This document shows positions 26,765 to 36,385 of a stretch of DNA of 64,000 nt, in pieces. Source of the DNA: Myroides odoratus DSM 2801. Lineage in GTDB: Bacteria; Bacteroidota; Bacteroidia; Flavobacteriales; Flavobacteriaceae. The notes below the pieces were generated by a model. The model had not been told where the DNA came from, did not search any database, and was given only the letters and a program-made list of their open reading frames with translations. How positions within the stretch are numbered: position 1 is the stretch's first letter; each line of letters opens with the position of its first letter. The position numbers were made by a program, and so were the translations under genes. The DNA is taken from positions 2,162,490 through 2,226,489 of the forward strand of contig NZ_CM001437.1 in NCBI RefSeq assembly GCF_000243275.1, given 5' to 3'.

Positions 26765-27572
26765 TTTTGAATATCCAAGTGAGATGATTAACGATGTGAT
26801 GAATTCACTGGTTAAAGGCGTTTTTGGTTTTCTGCTTATTGCAGGTTATGTATTGCTTTGCTGGCTAATGCTTAAGCTTTTTTCCTATATCCTTAAGAAG
26901 ATGTTTAAACTGGTTCGTTTAGATAAAATTCAAGAGGGATTAGATGATAATGAGTTTTTGAGCAAAATCAAGATTAGAGTAAAAGTTGATGCTATTCTGC
27001 TCTTCTTTGTCAAGGTTTTTCTTGTGTTTTTAATGGTGCTTATTGGTGCAGAGCTTTTTGGATTAGAAATCGTTTCGCGTGAAATAGGTAATCTGATGAT
27101 GTTTGTGCCGAAGCTATTTGTGGCTTTGTTGATTTTTATTGGTGGACTGTACTTCGCTTCTTGGATTAAGAAGGTAATTGTAGAAGTACTGAAAGCGGTA
27201 GATTTCGTTGGTGCGCGAATGATTGGAAATATTCTGTTCTATTTGATTTTGATCTTCGTTGTGATTACAACGTTGAATCAAATGGGGATTGATACGTCTA
27301 TAATTACCAGTAATATCTCTATTATTATAGGAGCTATCTTATTAACGGTAGCGCTATCGTTAGGGTTGGGTGCAAAAGATGTGGTTACGAAATTGCTGTA
27401 CTCTTTTTATGCGAGAAAAAATTTAGAAGTAGGACAATATATTGGAATCAATGGATTGAAAGGTTATGTGATTTCTATTGATAATATATACCTGTGTCTG
27501 TTAGTGGATGGGAAAAAGAATTACATTCCAATTAAGACTGTTTCGGAAAGTCATATTGAAATATTAAAATAA
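26745..27572 (+). CDS. MscS-like small-conductance channel-type membrane protein
   Basis: 275 residues with four to five hydrophobic helices (about 20-50, 85-108, 120-145, 155-180 and 185-205). The segment IGAILLTVALSLGLGAKDVVTKLL resembles the pore helix of MscS-type channels, and the C-terminal part resembles the start of the beta domain (ARKNLEVGQYI, then GYVISIDNIYLCL). The larger cytosolic vestibule of E. coli MscS is missing, so this belongs to a short branch. It is the third gene of the sigma operon, suggesting an envelope-stress link. The terminator is two bases downstream. Confidence 0.75.
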   Translation: MMEKLYNFEYPSEMINDVMNSLVKGVFGFLLIAGYVLLCWLMLKLFSYILKKMFKLVRLDKIQEGLDDNEFLSKIKIRVKVDAILLFFVKVFLVFLMVLIGAELFGLEIVSREIGNLMMFVPKLFVALLIFIGGLYFASWIKKVIVEVLKAVDFVGARMIGNILFYLILIFVVITTLNQMGIDTSIITSNISIIIGAILLTVALSLGLGAKDVVTKLLYSFYARKNLEVGQYIGINGLKGYVISIDNIYLCLLVDGKKNYIPIKTVSESHIEILK

Positions 27573-27573
27573 T

Positions 27574-27599
27574 AAAAATGCCTTCGGGCATTTTTTTTT
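27574..27599 (+). terminator. Terminator with TTCG loop
   Basis: A stem AAAATGCC / GGCATTTT around a stable TTCG tetraloop, with a T run. It directly follows the MscS-like gene. Confidence 0.85.
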
Positions 27600-27639
27600 G
27601 GAGTTGAGGGAAGGGAAAAGGGAGAGAAGTACATCTTCT

Positions 27640-27700
27640 AATTAAACTGAGTTCCTTCTTTAATCGATAAAATCCACAACTTCACAAAGCACAAGCCTAA
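27640..27700. repeat. Member of a dispersed CAC-rich intergenic repeat family
   Basis: A block of the form TTTAATCGATAAAATCCACAACTTCACAAAGCACAAGCC resembles blocks at 37725-37770, 37815-37850 and 37915-37955 (TTTAATTGATAAATCTCACAAAGC-like). As in those places it follows a G-rich stretch (27600-27630) and lies between two converging genes. Confidence 0.55.
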
Positions 27701-27709
27701 TTAGCTACT

Positions 27710-27755
27710 AATTAAAAAAGGTTTGTTTTTTAAAAAAAACAAACCTTTTTTAATT
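27710..27755. terminator. Perfect 22-bp inverted repeat, likely bidirectional terminator
   Basis: Arms 27710-27731 and 27734-27755 are exact complements around two bases. The sequence is A/T-rich with a GGTTTG/CAAACC core and T runs on both strands. It separates the converging sigma operon and the universal stress gene. Confidence 0.7.
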
Positions 27756-27842
27756 GGATATTTTTACCCATTTATCTTATGGGATTATATTTGTTTTAGG
27801 GTTTAAGGAATATCTCATCTATTCCCTGTTCCCTAAAAAAAT

Positions 27843-28670
27843 CTAGTCAATTTTAAATGTCAATACCGAAATAGGTGAGTGGTTTACTAAATCCTCACTG
27901 ATACTTCCGTTAAAGAAGTGTGCTAATCCTGTACGACCATGCGTAGCAATCGCGATTAAATCAGCGTCAATTTTTTGACAGTAATTTAAAATCCCTTTTT
28001 CTACGTTGATATCATTGTAGATGCTTAAATCAAATTCTTTGTCTGTAATATCTTCTAAGAATGTTTCAAGCGTTTCTTCTGCTACATGTGTTGCTTTGAA
28101 ACTGTTTGGTGTGTTGACCATTAATAAATGTAAGTCAGCACCCACTACTTTGTTTAAGGCTAACGTGCTTTTGAAAGAATCTTTCATTTCGCTTGTGAAA
28201 TCAGAAGCAAAAACGATGTCCTTAATACAGTTGTCTTCAAATTCTCCTTTTACTACAAATACGGGAACTGGAGAGGTACGCACCACTTTTTGTGTGTTCG
28301 ATCCAACAAAATATTCTTTCATTCCACTTGCTCCGTGCGATCCCATAACGATTAGGTCCACTTCATTGTGAATGGCTGATTTGGTTACACCTTGAGAAGT
28401 ACGGTCTAAAATTAAGCTTGTAGAAACCGTTAATCCATCAAATAAAGAATCTAGTGCAATTTGTTGTAATTTTTGTTCAGCAGCGTTTTTGAAAAACATC
28501 ACTTCTGGAGCTGGTGTTCCTTTACTAATGCCATCACTTGCTTCTTGTGGTAAATCAAGGATGTGTAGTAAAATGATTTCAGCGTTGTGTTTTTTCGCAA
28601 AATTTACACCTGCTTTAATTGCGTTATGTGCCTGTTGTGAAAAATCCGTTGGTATTAGTATTTTTTTCAT
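27843..28670 (-). CDS. Tandem-domain universal stress protein
   Basis: 275 residues made of two UspA-type alpha/beta domains of about 140 residues. Each has the nucleotide-binding signature near its C-terminus: GSHGASGMKEYFVGSNTQKV in the first and ATHGRTGLAHFFNGSISEDL in the second, both of the G-x2-G-x9-GS form. Both may therefore bind ATP. It begins with KKILIPTDFSQQA. A single-gene unit, divergent from the rimP operon. Confidence 0.9.
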   Translation of the reverse strand: MKKILIPTDFSQQAHNAIKAGVNFAKKHNAEIILLHILDLPQEASDGISKGTPAPEVMFFKNAAEQKLQQIALDSLFDGLTVSTSLILDRTSQGVTKSAIHNEVDLIVMGSHGASGMKEYFVGSNTQKVVRTSPVPVFVVKGEFEDNCIKDIVFASDFTSEMKDSFKSTLALNKVVGADLHLLMVNTPNSFKATHVAEETLETFLEDITDKEFDLSIYNDINVEKGILNYCQKIDADLIAIATHGRTGLAHFFNGSISEDLVNHSPISVLTFKID

Positions 28671-28753
28671 AATTAAGTGTAAAAGTGGATTAAGTGTTTA
28701 ACATGTTTTTTTAGTGTTCTAAATTTAAGCATATAATTATCAATACACAAAAG

Positions 28754-28785
28754 TTTTTATTAGTACAAAAAAAATAGTATATTTG
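28754..28785 (+). promoter_or_regulatory. Promoter of the rimP-nusA-infB operon
   Basis: TATATTTG at 28778-28785, followed by CA, matches the Bacteroidota -7 box well. A TTTTT run ends 19 bases earlier in place of the -33 TTTG. The leader that follows carries a terminator-like hairpin before rimP. Confidence 0.65.
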
Positions 28786-28813
28786 CACCGTTATTTATTA
28801 AAGAAGTTAAATA

Positions 28814-28846
28814 ATGAGGGGACATAATAGTCCCCTCTTTTTATAG
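28814..28846 (+). promoter_or_regulatory. Leader hairpin (attenuator candidate) with a 10-codon frame
   Basis: A perfect 8-bp GC-rich stem GAGGGGAC / GTCCCCTC (28816-28823, 28830-28837) is followed by TTTTT, all between the promoter and the rimP start. It has the form of an intrinsic terminator. A short frame ATG...TAG (28814-28846, MRGHNSPLFL) covers the hairpin exactly and could be a leader peptide. NusA, encoded in the operon, stimulates hairpin termination, so autoregulation is plausible but is inference. Confidence 0.6.
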
Positions 28847-28849
28847 CAT

Positions 28850-29317
28850 ATGACATTTAAAAACAAAGTACAAGAGTTGTTGGATGCAGCTTTAGCTGAG
28901 AAGCAAGAGTTGTTTTTGATTGAAATGACAATTTCTCCAGATAATAAGATCTTAGTGACCTTAGACGGAGATAACGGGGTTAATTTGCAAGACTGTATTG
29001 ATGTAAGTAGAGCCATAGAGCACAACTTAGATAGAGAAGAACACGATTTCGCTCTAGAAGTTGCCTCTGCGGGTGCGACATCACCGTTGAAATTGTTGCG
29101 TCAGTATAAGAAGAATATTGGTAGAAAAGTGAAATTAGTTACTTTAAATCAAGAGAAATACGAAGCAACAATCGCATCAGTCGGAGAAGCATCGATCGTA
29201 TTACAGTGGAAAGCGCGTGAAGCAAAAGCTGTTGGAAAAGGAAAGGTTACAGTTGAAAAAGAAGCTGTTATACCATTCGAAAATATAAAAGAAGCTAGTA
29301 TAATAATTTCATTTTAA
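28850..29317 (+). CDS. rimP: Ribosome maturation factor RimP
   Basis: 155 residues. RimP is needed for 30S subunit maturation. Family features are the start region [19 protein letters not shown], the [24 protein letters not shown] segment and the SH3-like C-terminal domain ([18 protein letters not shown]). The length is normal. It is first in the classical rimP-nusA-infB order, with an 11-base gap to nusA. Confidence 0.93.
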   Translation: MTFKNKVQELLDAALAEKQELFLIEMTISPDNKILVTLDGDNGVNLQDCIDVSRAIEHNLDREEHDFALEVASAGATSPLKLLRQYKKNIGRKVKLVTLNQEKYEATIASVGEASIVLQWKAREAKAVGKGKVTVEKEAVIPFENIKEASIIISF

Positions 29318-29328
29318 AAAAATATCAG

Positions 29329-30567
29329 ATGGAGAATAGTGGTTTAGTAGAATCGTTCTCAGAATTTCAAGAGTTAAAATACATTGATAGAGTTACGTTA
29401 ATGGCCATCTTAGAAGATGTATTCAGAAATGCATTGAAAAAGAAATATGGTGATGACGATAACTTCGATATCATTATTAACCCTGATAAAGGAGATTTCC
29501 AGGTTTTTAGAAGTAGAGTCGTTGTAAACGATGGTGAGGTTGAGGATGATAAATATGAGATTTCATTAAGTGAAGCTAGAAAGATTGAGTCGGATTTTGA
29601 AGTAGGAGAAGAAGTTTCGGAAGAGGTGAAGTTAGAGGATATTGGAAGAAGAGCTGTTTTAGCTTTACGTCAATATTTGAACTCAAAAGTAACAGAGCAT
29701 GACAATGCTACGCTATATAAGCAGTTTAAAGAGGTAATCGGAGAGATTTACGCTGCAGAAGTACATCATATTCGACCAAAAGTTGTAATTTTGATGGATG
29801 ATGAAGGAAACGAAATTGTTTTGCCAAAAGAAAAACAAATTCCTTCTGACTTTTTCAGAAAAGGAGATACAGTAAAAGGAATTATTGAGGCTGTTGAATT
29901 GAAAGGAGCAAAACCTCAAATTATCATGTCTAGAACATCGAACCGATTCCTAGAGCGTTTGTTAGAACAAGAAATTCCTGAAATTGGAGAAGACAAAATC
30001 CAAGTTAAAAAGGTAGTTCGAATTCCAGGTGAAAAAGCAAAGATTGCAGTTGAAGGATCTGATGATAGAATTGATCCTGTAGGAGCTTGTGTTGGAATGA
30101 AAGGGTCGCGTATCCACGGAATCGTTAGAGAACTTGGAAACGAAAATATCGACGTTATTCATTACACAACCAATACAGACTTGTTTATTAAACGTGCATT
30201 AGCGCCTGCAAAAGTAAATAAGGTTGTATTTGATGAAGAAACCAAAAAAGCAAACGTATATTTAGATACGGAAGAAGTTTCTAGAGCAATTGGAAAAGGA
30301 GGGCAAAACATTAAGTTAGCAGGAATGTTAACAGGATTTGATATCGATGTAATGCGCGAATTGAACCCAGAAGATGATGATGTTGAATTAAGAGAATTCA
30401 GCGATGAAATCGACGTGTGGGTAATTGAAGAGTTTGCTAAGATTGGATTAGATACAGCAAAAAGCGTGTTGAATTTAAGTGTAGAGGAACTAATCAAACG
30501 TACAGACTTAGAAGAAGAAACGATTCAAGAGGTTCTTCGTATTCTTAAGGAAGAGTTTGAGGATTAA
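29329..30567 (+). CDS. nusA: Transcription termination/antitermination factor NusA
   Basis: 412 residues. The order is: N-terminal RNA-polymerase-binding domain (1-125), S1 domain (about 130-200), KH1 with GACVGMKGSRI, and KH2 with AIGKGGQNIKLA. A short acidic C-terminal helix-hairpin region follows. The tandem AR repeats of E. coli NusA are absent, as usual in Bacteroidota. It lies between rimP and infB. Confidence 0.95.
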   Translation: MENSGLVESFSEFQELKYIDRVTLMAILEDVFRNALKKKYGDDDNFDIIINPDKGDFQVFRSRVVVNDGEVEDDKYEISLSEARKIESDFEVGEEVSEEVKLEDIGRRAVLALRQYLNSKVTEHDNATLYKQFKEVIGEIYAAEVHHIRPKVVILMDDEGNEIVLPKEKQIPSDFFRKGDTVKGIIEAVELKGAKPQIIMSRTSNRFLERLLEQEIPEIGEDKIQVKKVVRIPGEKAKIAVEGSDDRIDPVGACVGMKGSRIHGIVRELGNENIDVIHYTTNTDLFIKRALAPAKVNKVVFDEETKKANVYLDTEEVSRAIGKGGQNIKLAGMLTGFDIDVMRELNPEDDDVELREFSDEIDVWVIEEFAKIGLDTAKSVLNLSVEELIKRTDLEEETIQEVLRILKEEFED

Positions 30568-30618
30568 ACCAGCACTTCTATTAACAACACAACACAAATA
30601 ATACACTAAAAAGATAAT

Positions 30619-33612
30619 ATGTCTGAAGAAAGAGCAATAAGAATAAATAAAGTTTTAAGGGAATTAAATATTTCTCTAGATAGAGCCGTGGACTTTTTGA
30701 AAGGCAAAGGGTATGAAATTGATGCAACACCAAATGCAAAGATCTCCCAAGAAGAATTTAACGTTCTGAATAAACAGTTTTCTGCTGATAGAGGGAAAAA
30801 GGAAGCTTCTATTGAAGTGAGTGAAGAGAAAAGAAAAGAAAAGGAAGCGCTTAAAGTTGAGCGTGAACGTGAATTAGAAGAAAAGAGAAAACAAGAAGAA
30901 CAAGCTCGTATCAAGAAAGAACAAGAAATCATTAGAGCCAAAGCAGAAGAGCAAGTTGCTATCAAAACTGTGGGTCAAATTGATCTTGAACCTAAAAAAA
31001 CTTTAGAATCTTCTTCAGCTGTATCTGAAAAAGTGGTTGAGAAAGAAGAAAAGAAAGCTGAGCCTGTAAAGAGTGAAGAACCAGTTGCGAAAGAAAGCGT
31101 TGCACAAGAAAAAGTAGAGGAGAAAGTTGAGGCTGCTCCTGTTGCTAAGGTTGATGTCGATTCAAAAACTGATTCAGCAAAAAATACGACAAAAAAAGTT
31201 GAAGCGAAGAAAGTAGCGAATAAAGAATCAAAAGTAAAAGACAAACCTGTGGAAGAAAAGCAACATAAGGAGTCTGCTAAAATAGCAAACGAAGAAACTA
31301 AAGTAGTTGAAGACGATAAAGTTGATGCGAAGTTAGGTGATGAAATCATCAAAACGAATTATCAAAAACTTTCAGGGACTACTTTTACAGGGCAAACGAT
31401 CGATTTGTCTCAGTTTGACAAGCCTAAGAAGAAGAAGGAGGAGAAGAAAGACGACAAAAAGGGCAATGCTGCTGGGCGTAATAAAAGAAAACGTATTGCA
31501 AAACCTGCCAATGCAGAAGGCGCTGGTGCAAACCAAAATAACGCAGGAGGAACTGCTAATAAACCAGGTGGAAACGCAAATAGACCAGGTGGGAATAACA
31601 ACCGCCCAGGAGGAAATAATGCGAATAAACCAGGTGGAAACAATGGTAAGTTCAATAAAAATAACAACAACAACCGTAGAAATGCTCCAGTTGTAAAAGC
31701 TGAGCCAACGGAAGAAGAAGTTAAAAACCAAATTAAAGAAACGCTTGAGCGTTTACAAGGTAAAGGAAACAGATCGAAAGCAGCGAAATACCGTCGTGAT
31801 AAACGTGATGTTCACCGTAAAAAATCAGATGAGGAACAAAGAGCATTAGAAGCAGGAAACAAAGTACTGAAAGTAACAGAATTCGTTACTGTAGGTGAAG
31901 TTGCTACCATGATGGATGTGCCTATTACAAAGGTAATCGGAACATGTATGTCTTTGGGAATCATGGTTACCATGAACCAACGTTTGGATGCTGAAACATT
32001 GACAATTGTTGCTGATGAATTTGGTTATGAAGTTGACTTTACAACTGCTGATTTAGAAGAAGCAATTGAAGAGACTCCAGATAGACCAGAAGATTTAAAA
32101 CCTCGTGCACCAATCGTGACTGTAATGGGACACGTGGATCACGGTAAAACATCTTTACTGGATTACGTGCGTAAAGCGAACGTAATTGCAGGAGAGTCTG
32201 GAGGTATTACACAACACATCGGAGCATATGGAGTAACGTTAGAGAATGGTCAACAAATTACCTTCTTAGATACACCAGGTCACGAGGCGTTTACCGCAAT
32301 GCGTGCACGTGGAGCTCAAGTTACCGATATTGTAATTATTGTAATTGCAGCAGATGATGACATCATGCCACAAACAAAAGAGGCGATTAGTCACGCACAA
32401 GCTGCTGGAGTACCTATTATTTTTGCAATCAATAAAGTGGATAAGCCAACGGCTAACCCAGAGAAGATTAAAGAGAAATTAGCTTCGATGAATTTATTGG
32501 TTGAAGAATGGGGAGGTACATACCAATCACAAGATATTTCTGCAAAACAAGGTATCGGAATGAAAGAATTGTTGGAGAAAGTTTTACTTGAGGCAGAAAT
32601 GCTTGAATTAAAAGCAAATCCAGACAAATTAGCATCAGGTACTGTTGTAGAAGCATACTTAGATAAAGGACGTGGATATGTATCTACGGTATTAGTACAA
32701 GCTGGTACATTGAGAGTAGGAGATTACCTATTAGCAGGATGTAACCACGGTAAAGTTCGTGCAATGCATGATGAACGTGGAAATGCAGTACAAGAAGCTG
32801 GACCATCAAGACCAATCTCTGTATTGGGATTAGACGGAGCACCAGGAGCCGGAGATAAATTCAACGTATTCGAAGAAGAAAAAGAGGCAAAACAAATTGC
32901 TGCAAAACGTACTCAATTATTACGTGAGCAATCAGTTCGTGCACAAAGACATATCACACTTGCTGAGATTGGACGTCGTATCGCTTTAGGAGATTTCAAA
33001 GAATTGAACATCATCTTAAAAGGAGACGTGGATGGATCTGTTGAAGCACTTTCGGATTCATTCTCGAAATTGTCAACAGAAGAAATTCAAATCAATATCA
33101 TTCACAAAGGAGTGGGTGCCATTACAGAGTCTGACGTATTGTTAGCTTCTGCATCAGATGCAATTATCATCGGATTCAACGTTCGTCCAATGGCTTCGGC
33201 TAAAGTATTAGCGGATAAAGAGGAAATCGATATCAGAAACTACTCAATTATCTATGATGCAATTGATGACTTGAAAGACGCAATGGAAGGTATGTTATCT
33301 CCAGAGTTGAAAGAAGAAGTAACAGGTACTGCTGAAATTAGAGAGTTATTCAAAATTTCTAAAGTGGGTACAATTGCAGGATGTATGGTTATTGATGGTA
33401 AGATCTTCCGTAACTCTAAGATCCGCTTAATCCGCGAAGGTGTAGTTATCTATACAGGAGAACTTACTGCGCTTAAACGTTTCAAAGATGACGTGAAAGA
33501 AGTATCTAAAGGATATGATTGTGGTATTCAAATTAAAAACTACAACGATATCAAAGAATACGATACGATTGAAGCATTCCAAGAAGTGGAAGTTAAGAAA
33601 AAGCTTAAATAA
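30619..33612 (+). CDS. infB: Translation initiation factor IF-2
   Basis: 997 residues. IF-2 brings initiator tRNA to the ribosome using GTP. A long N-terminal region (about residues 45-400) is charged and low in complexity, rich in Lys/Glu/Val/Ala and then in Asn-Gly-Pro repeats of the form N-K/R-PGGN near residues 310-355. The G domain has GHVDHGKT near residue 504, then DTPGHE and NKVD. The C-terminal IF2 domains end in EVEVKKKLK. Length variation in the N-terminal region is normal for the family. A strong terminator follows. Confidence 0.96.
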   Translation: MSEERAIRINKVLRELNISLDRAVDFLKGKGYEIDATPNAKISQEEFNVLNKQFSADRGKKEASIEVSEEKRKEKEALKVERERELEEKRKQEEQARIKKEQEIIRAKAEEQVAIKTVGQIDLEPKKTLESSSAVSEKVVEKEEKKAEPVKSEEPVAKESVAQEKVEEKVEAAPVAKVDVDSKTDSAKNTTKKVEAKKVANKESKVKDKPVEEKQHKESAKIANEETKVVEDDKVDAKLGDEIIKTNYQKLSGTTFTGQTIDLSQFDKPKKKKEEKKDDKKGNAAGRNKRKRIAKPANAEGAGANQNNAGGTANKPGGNANRPGGNNNRPGGNNANKPGGNNGKFNKNNNNNRRNAPVVKAEPTEEEVKNQIKETLERLQGKGNRSKAAKYRRDKRDVHRKKSDEEQRALEAGNKVLKVTEFVTVGEVATMMDVPITKVIGTCMSLGIMVTMNQRLDAETLTIVADEFGYEVDFTTADLEEAIEETPDRPEDLKPRAPIVTVMGHVDHGKTSLLDYVRKANVIAGESGGITQHIGAYGVTLENGQQITFLDTPGHEAFTAMRARGAQVTDIVIIVIAADDDIMPQTKEAISHAQAAGVPIIFAINKVDKPTANPEKIKEKLASMNLLVEEWGGTYQSQDISAKQGIGMKELLEKVLLEAEMLELKANPDKLASGTVVEAYLDKGRGYVSTVLVQAGTLRVGDYLLAGCNHGKVRAMHDERGNAVQEAGPSRPISVLGLDGAPGAGDKFNVFEEEKEAKQIAAKRTQLLREQSVRAQRHITLAEIGRRIALGDFKELNIILKGDVDGSVEALSDSFSKLSTEEIQINIIHKGVGAITESDVLLASASDAIIIGFNVRPMASAKVLADKEEIDIRNYSIIYDAIDDLKDAMEGMLSPELKEEVTGTAEIRELFKISKVGTIAGCMVIDGKIFRNSKIRLIREGVVIYTGELTALKRFKDDVKEVSKGYDCGIQIKNYNDIKEYDTIEAFQEVEVKKKLK

Positions 33613-33633
33613 GCTGATTTCTAATCAAGATAC

Positions 33634-33668
33634 AAAAGAGAGACTCGCAAGAGTCTCTCTTTTTTTTA
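33634..33668 (+). terminator. Terminator of the rimP-nusA-infB operon
   Basis: Stem AGAGAGACTC / GAGTCTCTCT around GCAA, with a T run to 33667. It lies 21 bases past the infB stop. Confidence 0.9.
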
Positions 33669-33740
33669 TGACAAAATGACTGCTTTTTTTATTTGGCGCG
33701 TCATTTGCTATATCAGTAAGGAACATTAATTGTTGTATCT

Positions 33741-34415
33741 ATGATGATATGGGTTTTTATGATTGCCATGATGCTTGCCAGTTGGTGGGTGGGTAATCGT
33801 TTACAAGCTAAATTTAAGAAGTATTCTGAGGTTCATTTACAGAATGGGATGAGTGGTGCCGAAATTGCACAAAAAATGCTTTTAGACCACGGTATTCGCG
33901 ATGTACGCGTGATTTCTACACCAGGTAGATTAACTGATCACTATAATCCGATGGATAAAACGGTAAACTTAAGTGAAGCCGTATACAATCAACGTAATGC
34001 GGCAGCGGCAGCTGTAGCAGCTCACGAAGTAGGACACGCTGTGCAACATGCACAGGCTTACTCTTGGCTAACGATGCGCTCAAGAATGGTTCCCATTTTA
34101 GAAGTATCGTCTCGCTTTATGCCGTTTGTTTTAATTGGAGGTGTATTAATGCTGCAAACGTTTCCTCAACTATTGTTATTGGGAATTGTCCTTTTCGCGT
34201 TGACTACGATATTCTCTTTTGTAACACTACCAGTTGAATATGATGCGAGTAATCGTGCATTGAAATGGTTGGAGGCGAAACATATCGTAACTCCTCAAGA
34301 ATTAGTAGGCTCTAAAGATGCCTTGAAATGGGCTGCAAGAACGTATGTAGTAGCGGCGCTTTCTTCTTTAGGGACATTGCTATACTATGTAATGATTTAC
34401 ATGAATAGAAGGTAA
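33741..34415 (+). CDS. Membrane zinc metallopeptidase (YugP type)
   Basis: 224 residues. An N-terminal membrane helix is followed by a domain with the zincin motif AAHEVGHAVQHAQAY near residue 95. Two or three hydrophobic helices follow (about 130-165 and 205-220). The segment VHLQNGMSGAEIAQKMLL and the VEYDAS motif, whose Glu is a likely third zinc ligand, are typical of the YugP / neutral zinc metallopeptidase family. The substrate is unknown. It is flanked by terminators on both sides, so it is expressed alone. Confidence 0.88.
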   Translation: MMIWVFMIAMMLASWWVGNRLQAKFKKYSEVHLQNGMSGAEIAQKMLLDHGIRDVRVISTPGRLTDHYNPMDKTVNLSEAVYNQRNAAAAAVAAHEVGHAVQHAQAYSWLTMRSRMVPILEVSSRFMPFVLIGGVLMLQTFPQLLLLGIVLFALTTIFSFVTLPVEYDASNRALKWLEAKHIVTPQELVGSKDALKWAARTYVVAALSSLGTLLYYVMIYMNRR

Positions 34416-34446
34416 TAGATGTTTTTATTATATTTTAATTGTTTAG

Positions 34447-34478
34447 AAAAGGATTTCAATTACTGAAATCCTTTTTTT
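34447..34478. terminator. Bidirectional terminator between converging genes
   Basis: A 12-bp perfect stem AAAAGGATTTCA / TGAAATCCTTTT with T runs both ways. It touches the stop codon of the minus-strand gene ending at 34477. Confidence 0.8.
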
Positions 34479-35289
34479 ATTCTATCTCAATCAATAGAGG
34501 AATATGGTCAGAAACCTTATTTGCTTCTTTGATTGTTTCAAAATCTTCAAAAAATAAAATAGCTTTGGAGGTTTTGACAGTAAAAAGTTCTTGTTGCAAG
34601 AAAATATTGTCATATTCGCTAGCCAAGCAGTCTCCCTTGATGCATTTTTGGCGCAAAGATGTTTTCTGATCGGTAAAGGCAGGGGTGTATCCCTGTTTCT
34701 TTAGTGGGTTGAAAACAGAGTTCGATTCGGGTGTATTGAAATCCCCTAAGAAAATAAGATTTTTATTCTCGTAAAGTGCAGGTAAGAATTTCAAATATTT
34801 GATTTCTTGTTCGGGTTGGTGTTTTTTTGGCAATGCATGTAGGCTGACCAAGGTAAATTGGAAATCTTTATGTTGAAAGGTAGCCATGTAGGGCTCGCGT
34901 TCAATTTCCATTTGATAGGTTGGTTCTAAAAAGGCCTTTTTTTGTAGCTTGAGCTGTTTCGTTTTCCACAGATAGGCATAGCGTTCTGATCGATAAGGAG
35001 AACTTACAGTAGGATCACTGAGTGCATACTCCCATTTAGCACCACTTTTTCTATTGAGCTCTTCATGTAGGGCTAAAATGGTTTGCGCACCACTTGGATT
35101 TGTTACGACTTCTTGGATAGCAACCACATCAGCTTGTTTCATGATTTGCGCAATATAGCTGATGTTTTCCTCTGTTTTACTACTTCCGACATTCTTTAGG
35201 TTCCAAGTCATGATTTTAACTTGTGAAAATAACAGAAGTGGGGCAAGTACCAAAAGGAAAACCAAGGAGGTTTTAAATAAACGAGGCAT
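34477..35289 (-). CDS. Secreted endonuclease/exonuclease/phosphatase-fold protein
   Basis: 270 residues with an N-terminal signal peptide (hydrophobic VFLLVLAPLLLFSQ). DNase I-like motifs appear in order: MTWNLKNVGSS, ADVVAIQEVV (catalytic Glu), VSLHALPKK, FLGDFNTPES (catalytic Asp and Asn), SEYDNIF and SDHIPLLIEI (catalytic Asp-His). It is thus an exported phosphoesterase, perhaps a nuclease that frees phosphate or removes extracellular DNA; the true substrate cannot be told. The gene is monocistronic. Confidence 0.88.
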   Translation of the reverse strand: MPRLFKTSLVFLLVLAPLLLFSQVKIMTWNLKNVGSSKTEENISYIAQIMKQADVVAIQEVVTNPSGAQTILALHEELNRKSGAKWEYALSDPTVSSPYRSERYAYLWKTKQLKLQKKAFLEPTYQMEIEREPYMATFQHKDFQFTLVSLHALPKKHQPEQEIKYLKFLPALYENKNLIFLGDFNTPESNSVFNPLKKQGYTPAFTDQKTSLRQKCIKGDCLASEYDNIFLQQELFTVKTSKAILFFEDFETIKEANKVSDHIPLLIEIE

Positions 35290-35431
35290 GTTAATTACTT
35301 TAGATTAGGCGTATTATTGTGTAATAATTCATGTGATTTGTAAAAAATGAAGTATTTTTACAGCTTGAATTTTTATTTAGAAAACGGGGCAAAACTAAGT
35401 AAAATCCCCTTAAAAGACTAAAGTTATCATC

Positions 35432-36385
35432 GTGAAAATATTTTCTTCCATTGGCGAATTTAAAACAGATAAAAAAGTTGTTGCAACACTAGGAACCTTT
35501 GATGGTGTACATATTGGACATCAAATGATTATCAAGAAGTTAGTGGATGCTGCCAAAGAATTGGATGCTGAAAGTTTGGTATTAACCTTCTTTCCACATC
35601 CGCGAATGGTATTGAAACAAGATCACGGTATTCGCTTGCTTAATACTTTAGAAGAAAAGCAAGAACTATTAGCGCACTTAGGCTTAGACAATCTTGTGGT
35701 ACAAAAGTTCGATTTGGACTTTGCAAATCTAACTGCTGAAGAATTTGTCAAACAAGTATTAGTTGATACTTTTAATATTTCTAAGATTATAATTGGATAT
35801 GATCACCGTTTTGGAAAAAATAGAACAGCAGATATTCACGATTTAAAGCGTTTTGGTGCATTTTACGGATTTGAGGTGGAGGAGATTTCTGCACAGGAAA
35901 TCGATCATGTTTCGATTAGTTCAACAAAGATTCGAACAGCATTAGAGGGAGGGAATATAGCTTTAGCGAATGAGTTCTTAGGTCATGCCTACCATTTCTC
36001 AGGTAAAGTAATTCACGGTAAAAAACTGGGCCGTACATTAGGTTTTCCAACTGCTAATTTTGAAATTTCTGAATCGTATAAAATGATTCCACAAAATGGC
36101 ATTTATGTGGTGGAGTCTGAAATAGAAGGGGAACGAGTAAAAGGAATGATGAGCATTGGTATTAATCCTACTTTTGTGAATCACCCCCATACAATAGAAG
36201 TAAATTTTCTAGATTGGTCGGGAGATTTATATAATAAAACGTTAAAAGTTCGTATCTTGGATCGCATTAGAGATGAACAAAAATTTAACTCGCTCGAAGA
36301 GCTTATCGCTTGTCTAAAACAAGATGAATTAGCAACGCGAGCTTATTTTGACCGCCATGTGGAAAAAAGCACTACAACCCGTTGA
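35432..36385 (+). CDS. ribF: Bifunctional riboflavin kinase / FAD synthetase
   Basis: 317 residues starting at a GTG (35432); no better ATG is close. It converts riboflavin to FMN and FAD. The N-terminal FAD synthetase has TLGTFDGVHIGH and the ISSTKIRTAL motif. The C-terminal riboflavin kinase has GRTLGFPTANFE and the NPTF...IEVNFLDW segment. The length is standard. The next gene starts inside its 3' end, so the two are translated together. Confidence 0.93.
   Translation: MKIFSSIGEFKTDKKVVATLGTFDGVHIGHQMIIKKLVDAAKELDAESLVLTFFPHPRMVLKQDHGIRLLNTLEEKQELLAHLGLDNLVVQKFDLDFANLTAEEFVKQVLVDTFNISKIIIGYDHRFGKNRTADIHDLKRFGAFYGFEVEEISAQEIDHVSISSTKIRTALEGGNIALANEFLGHAYHFSGKVIHGKKLGRTLGFPTANFEISESYKMIPQNGIYVVESEIEGERVKGMMSIGINPTFVNHPHTIEVNFLDWSGDLYNKTLKVRILDRIRDEQKFNSLEELIACLKQDELATRAYFDRHVEKSTTTR

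Noticed and set aside
27710..27755. Perfect inverted repeat as an insertion-sequence end or attachment site
   Set aside because: There is no transposase or target duplication. Its position between two converging genes and the T runs on both strands fit a terminator better.
31372..31731. Antisense frames opposite the infB linker
   Set aside because: They arise from the low-complexity Asn/Gly/Pro and Lys/Glu codons of infB and have no protein-like composition.
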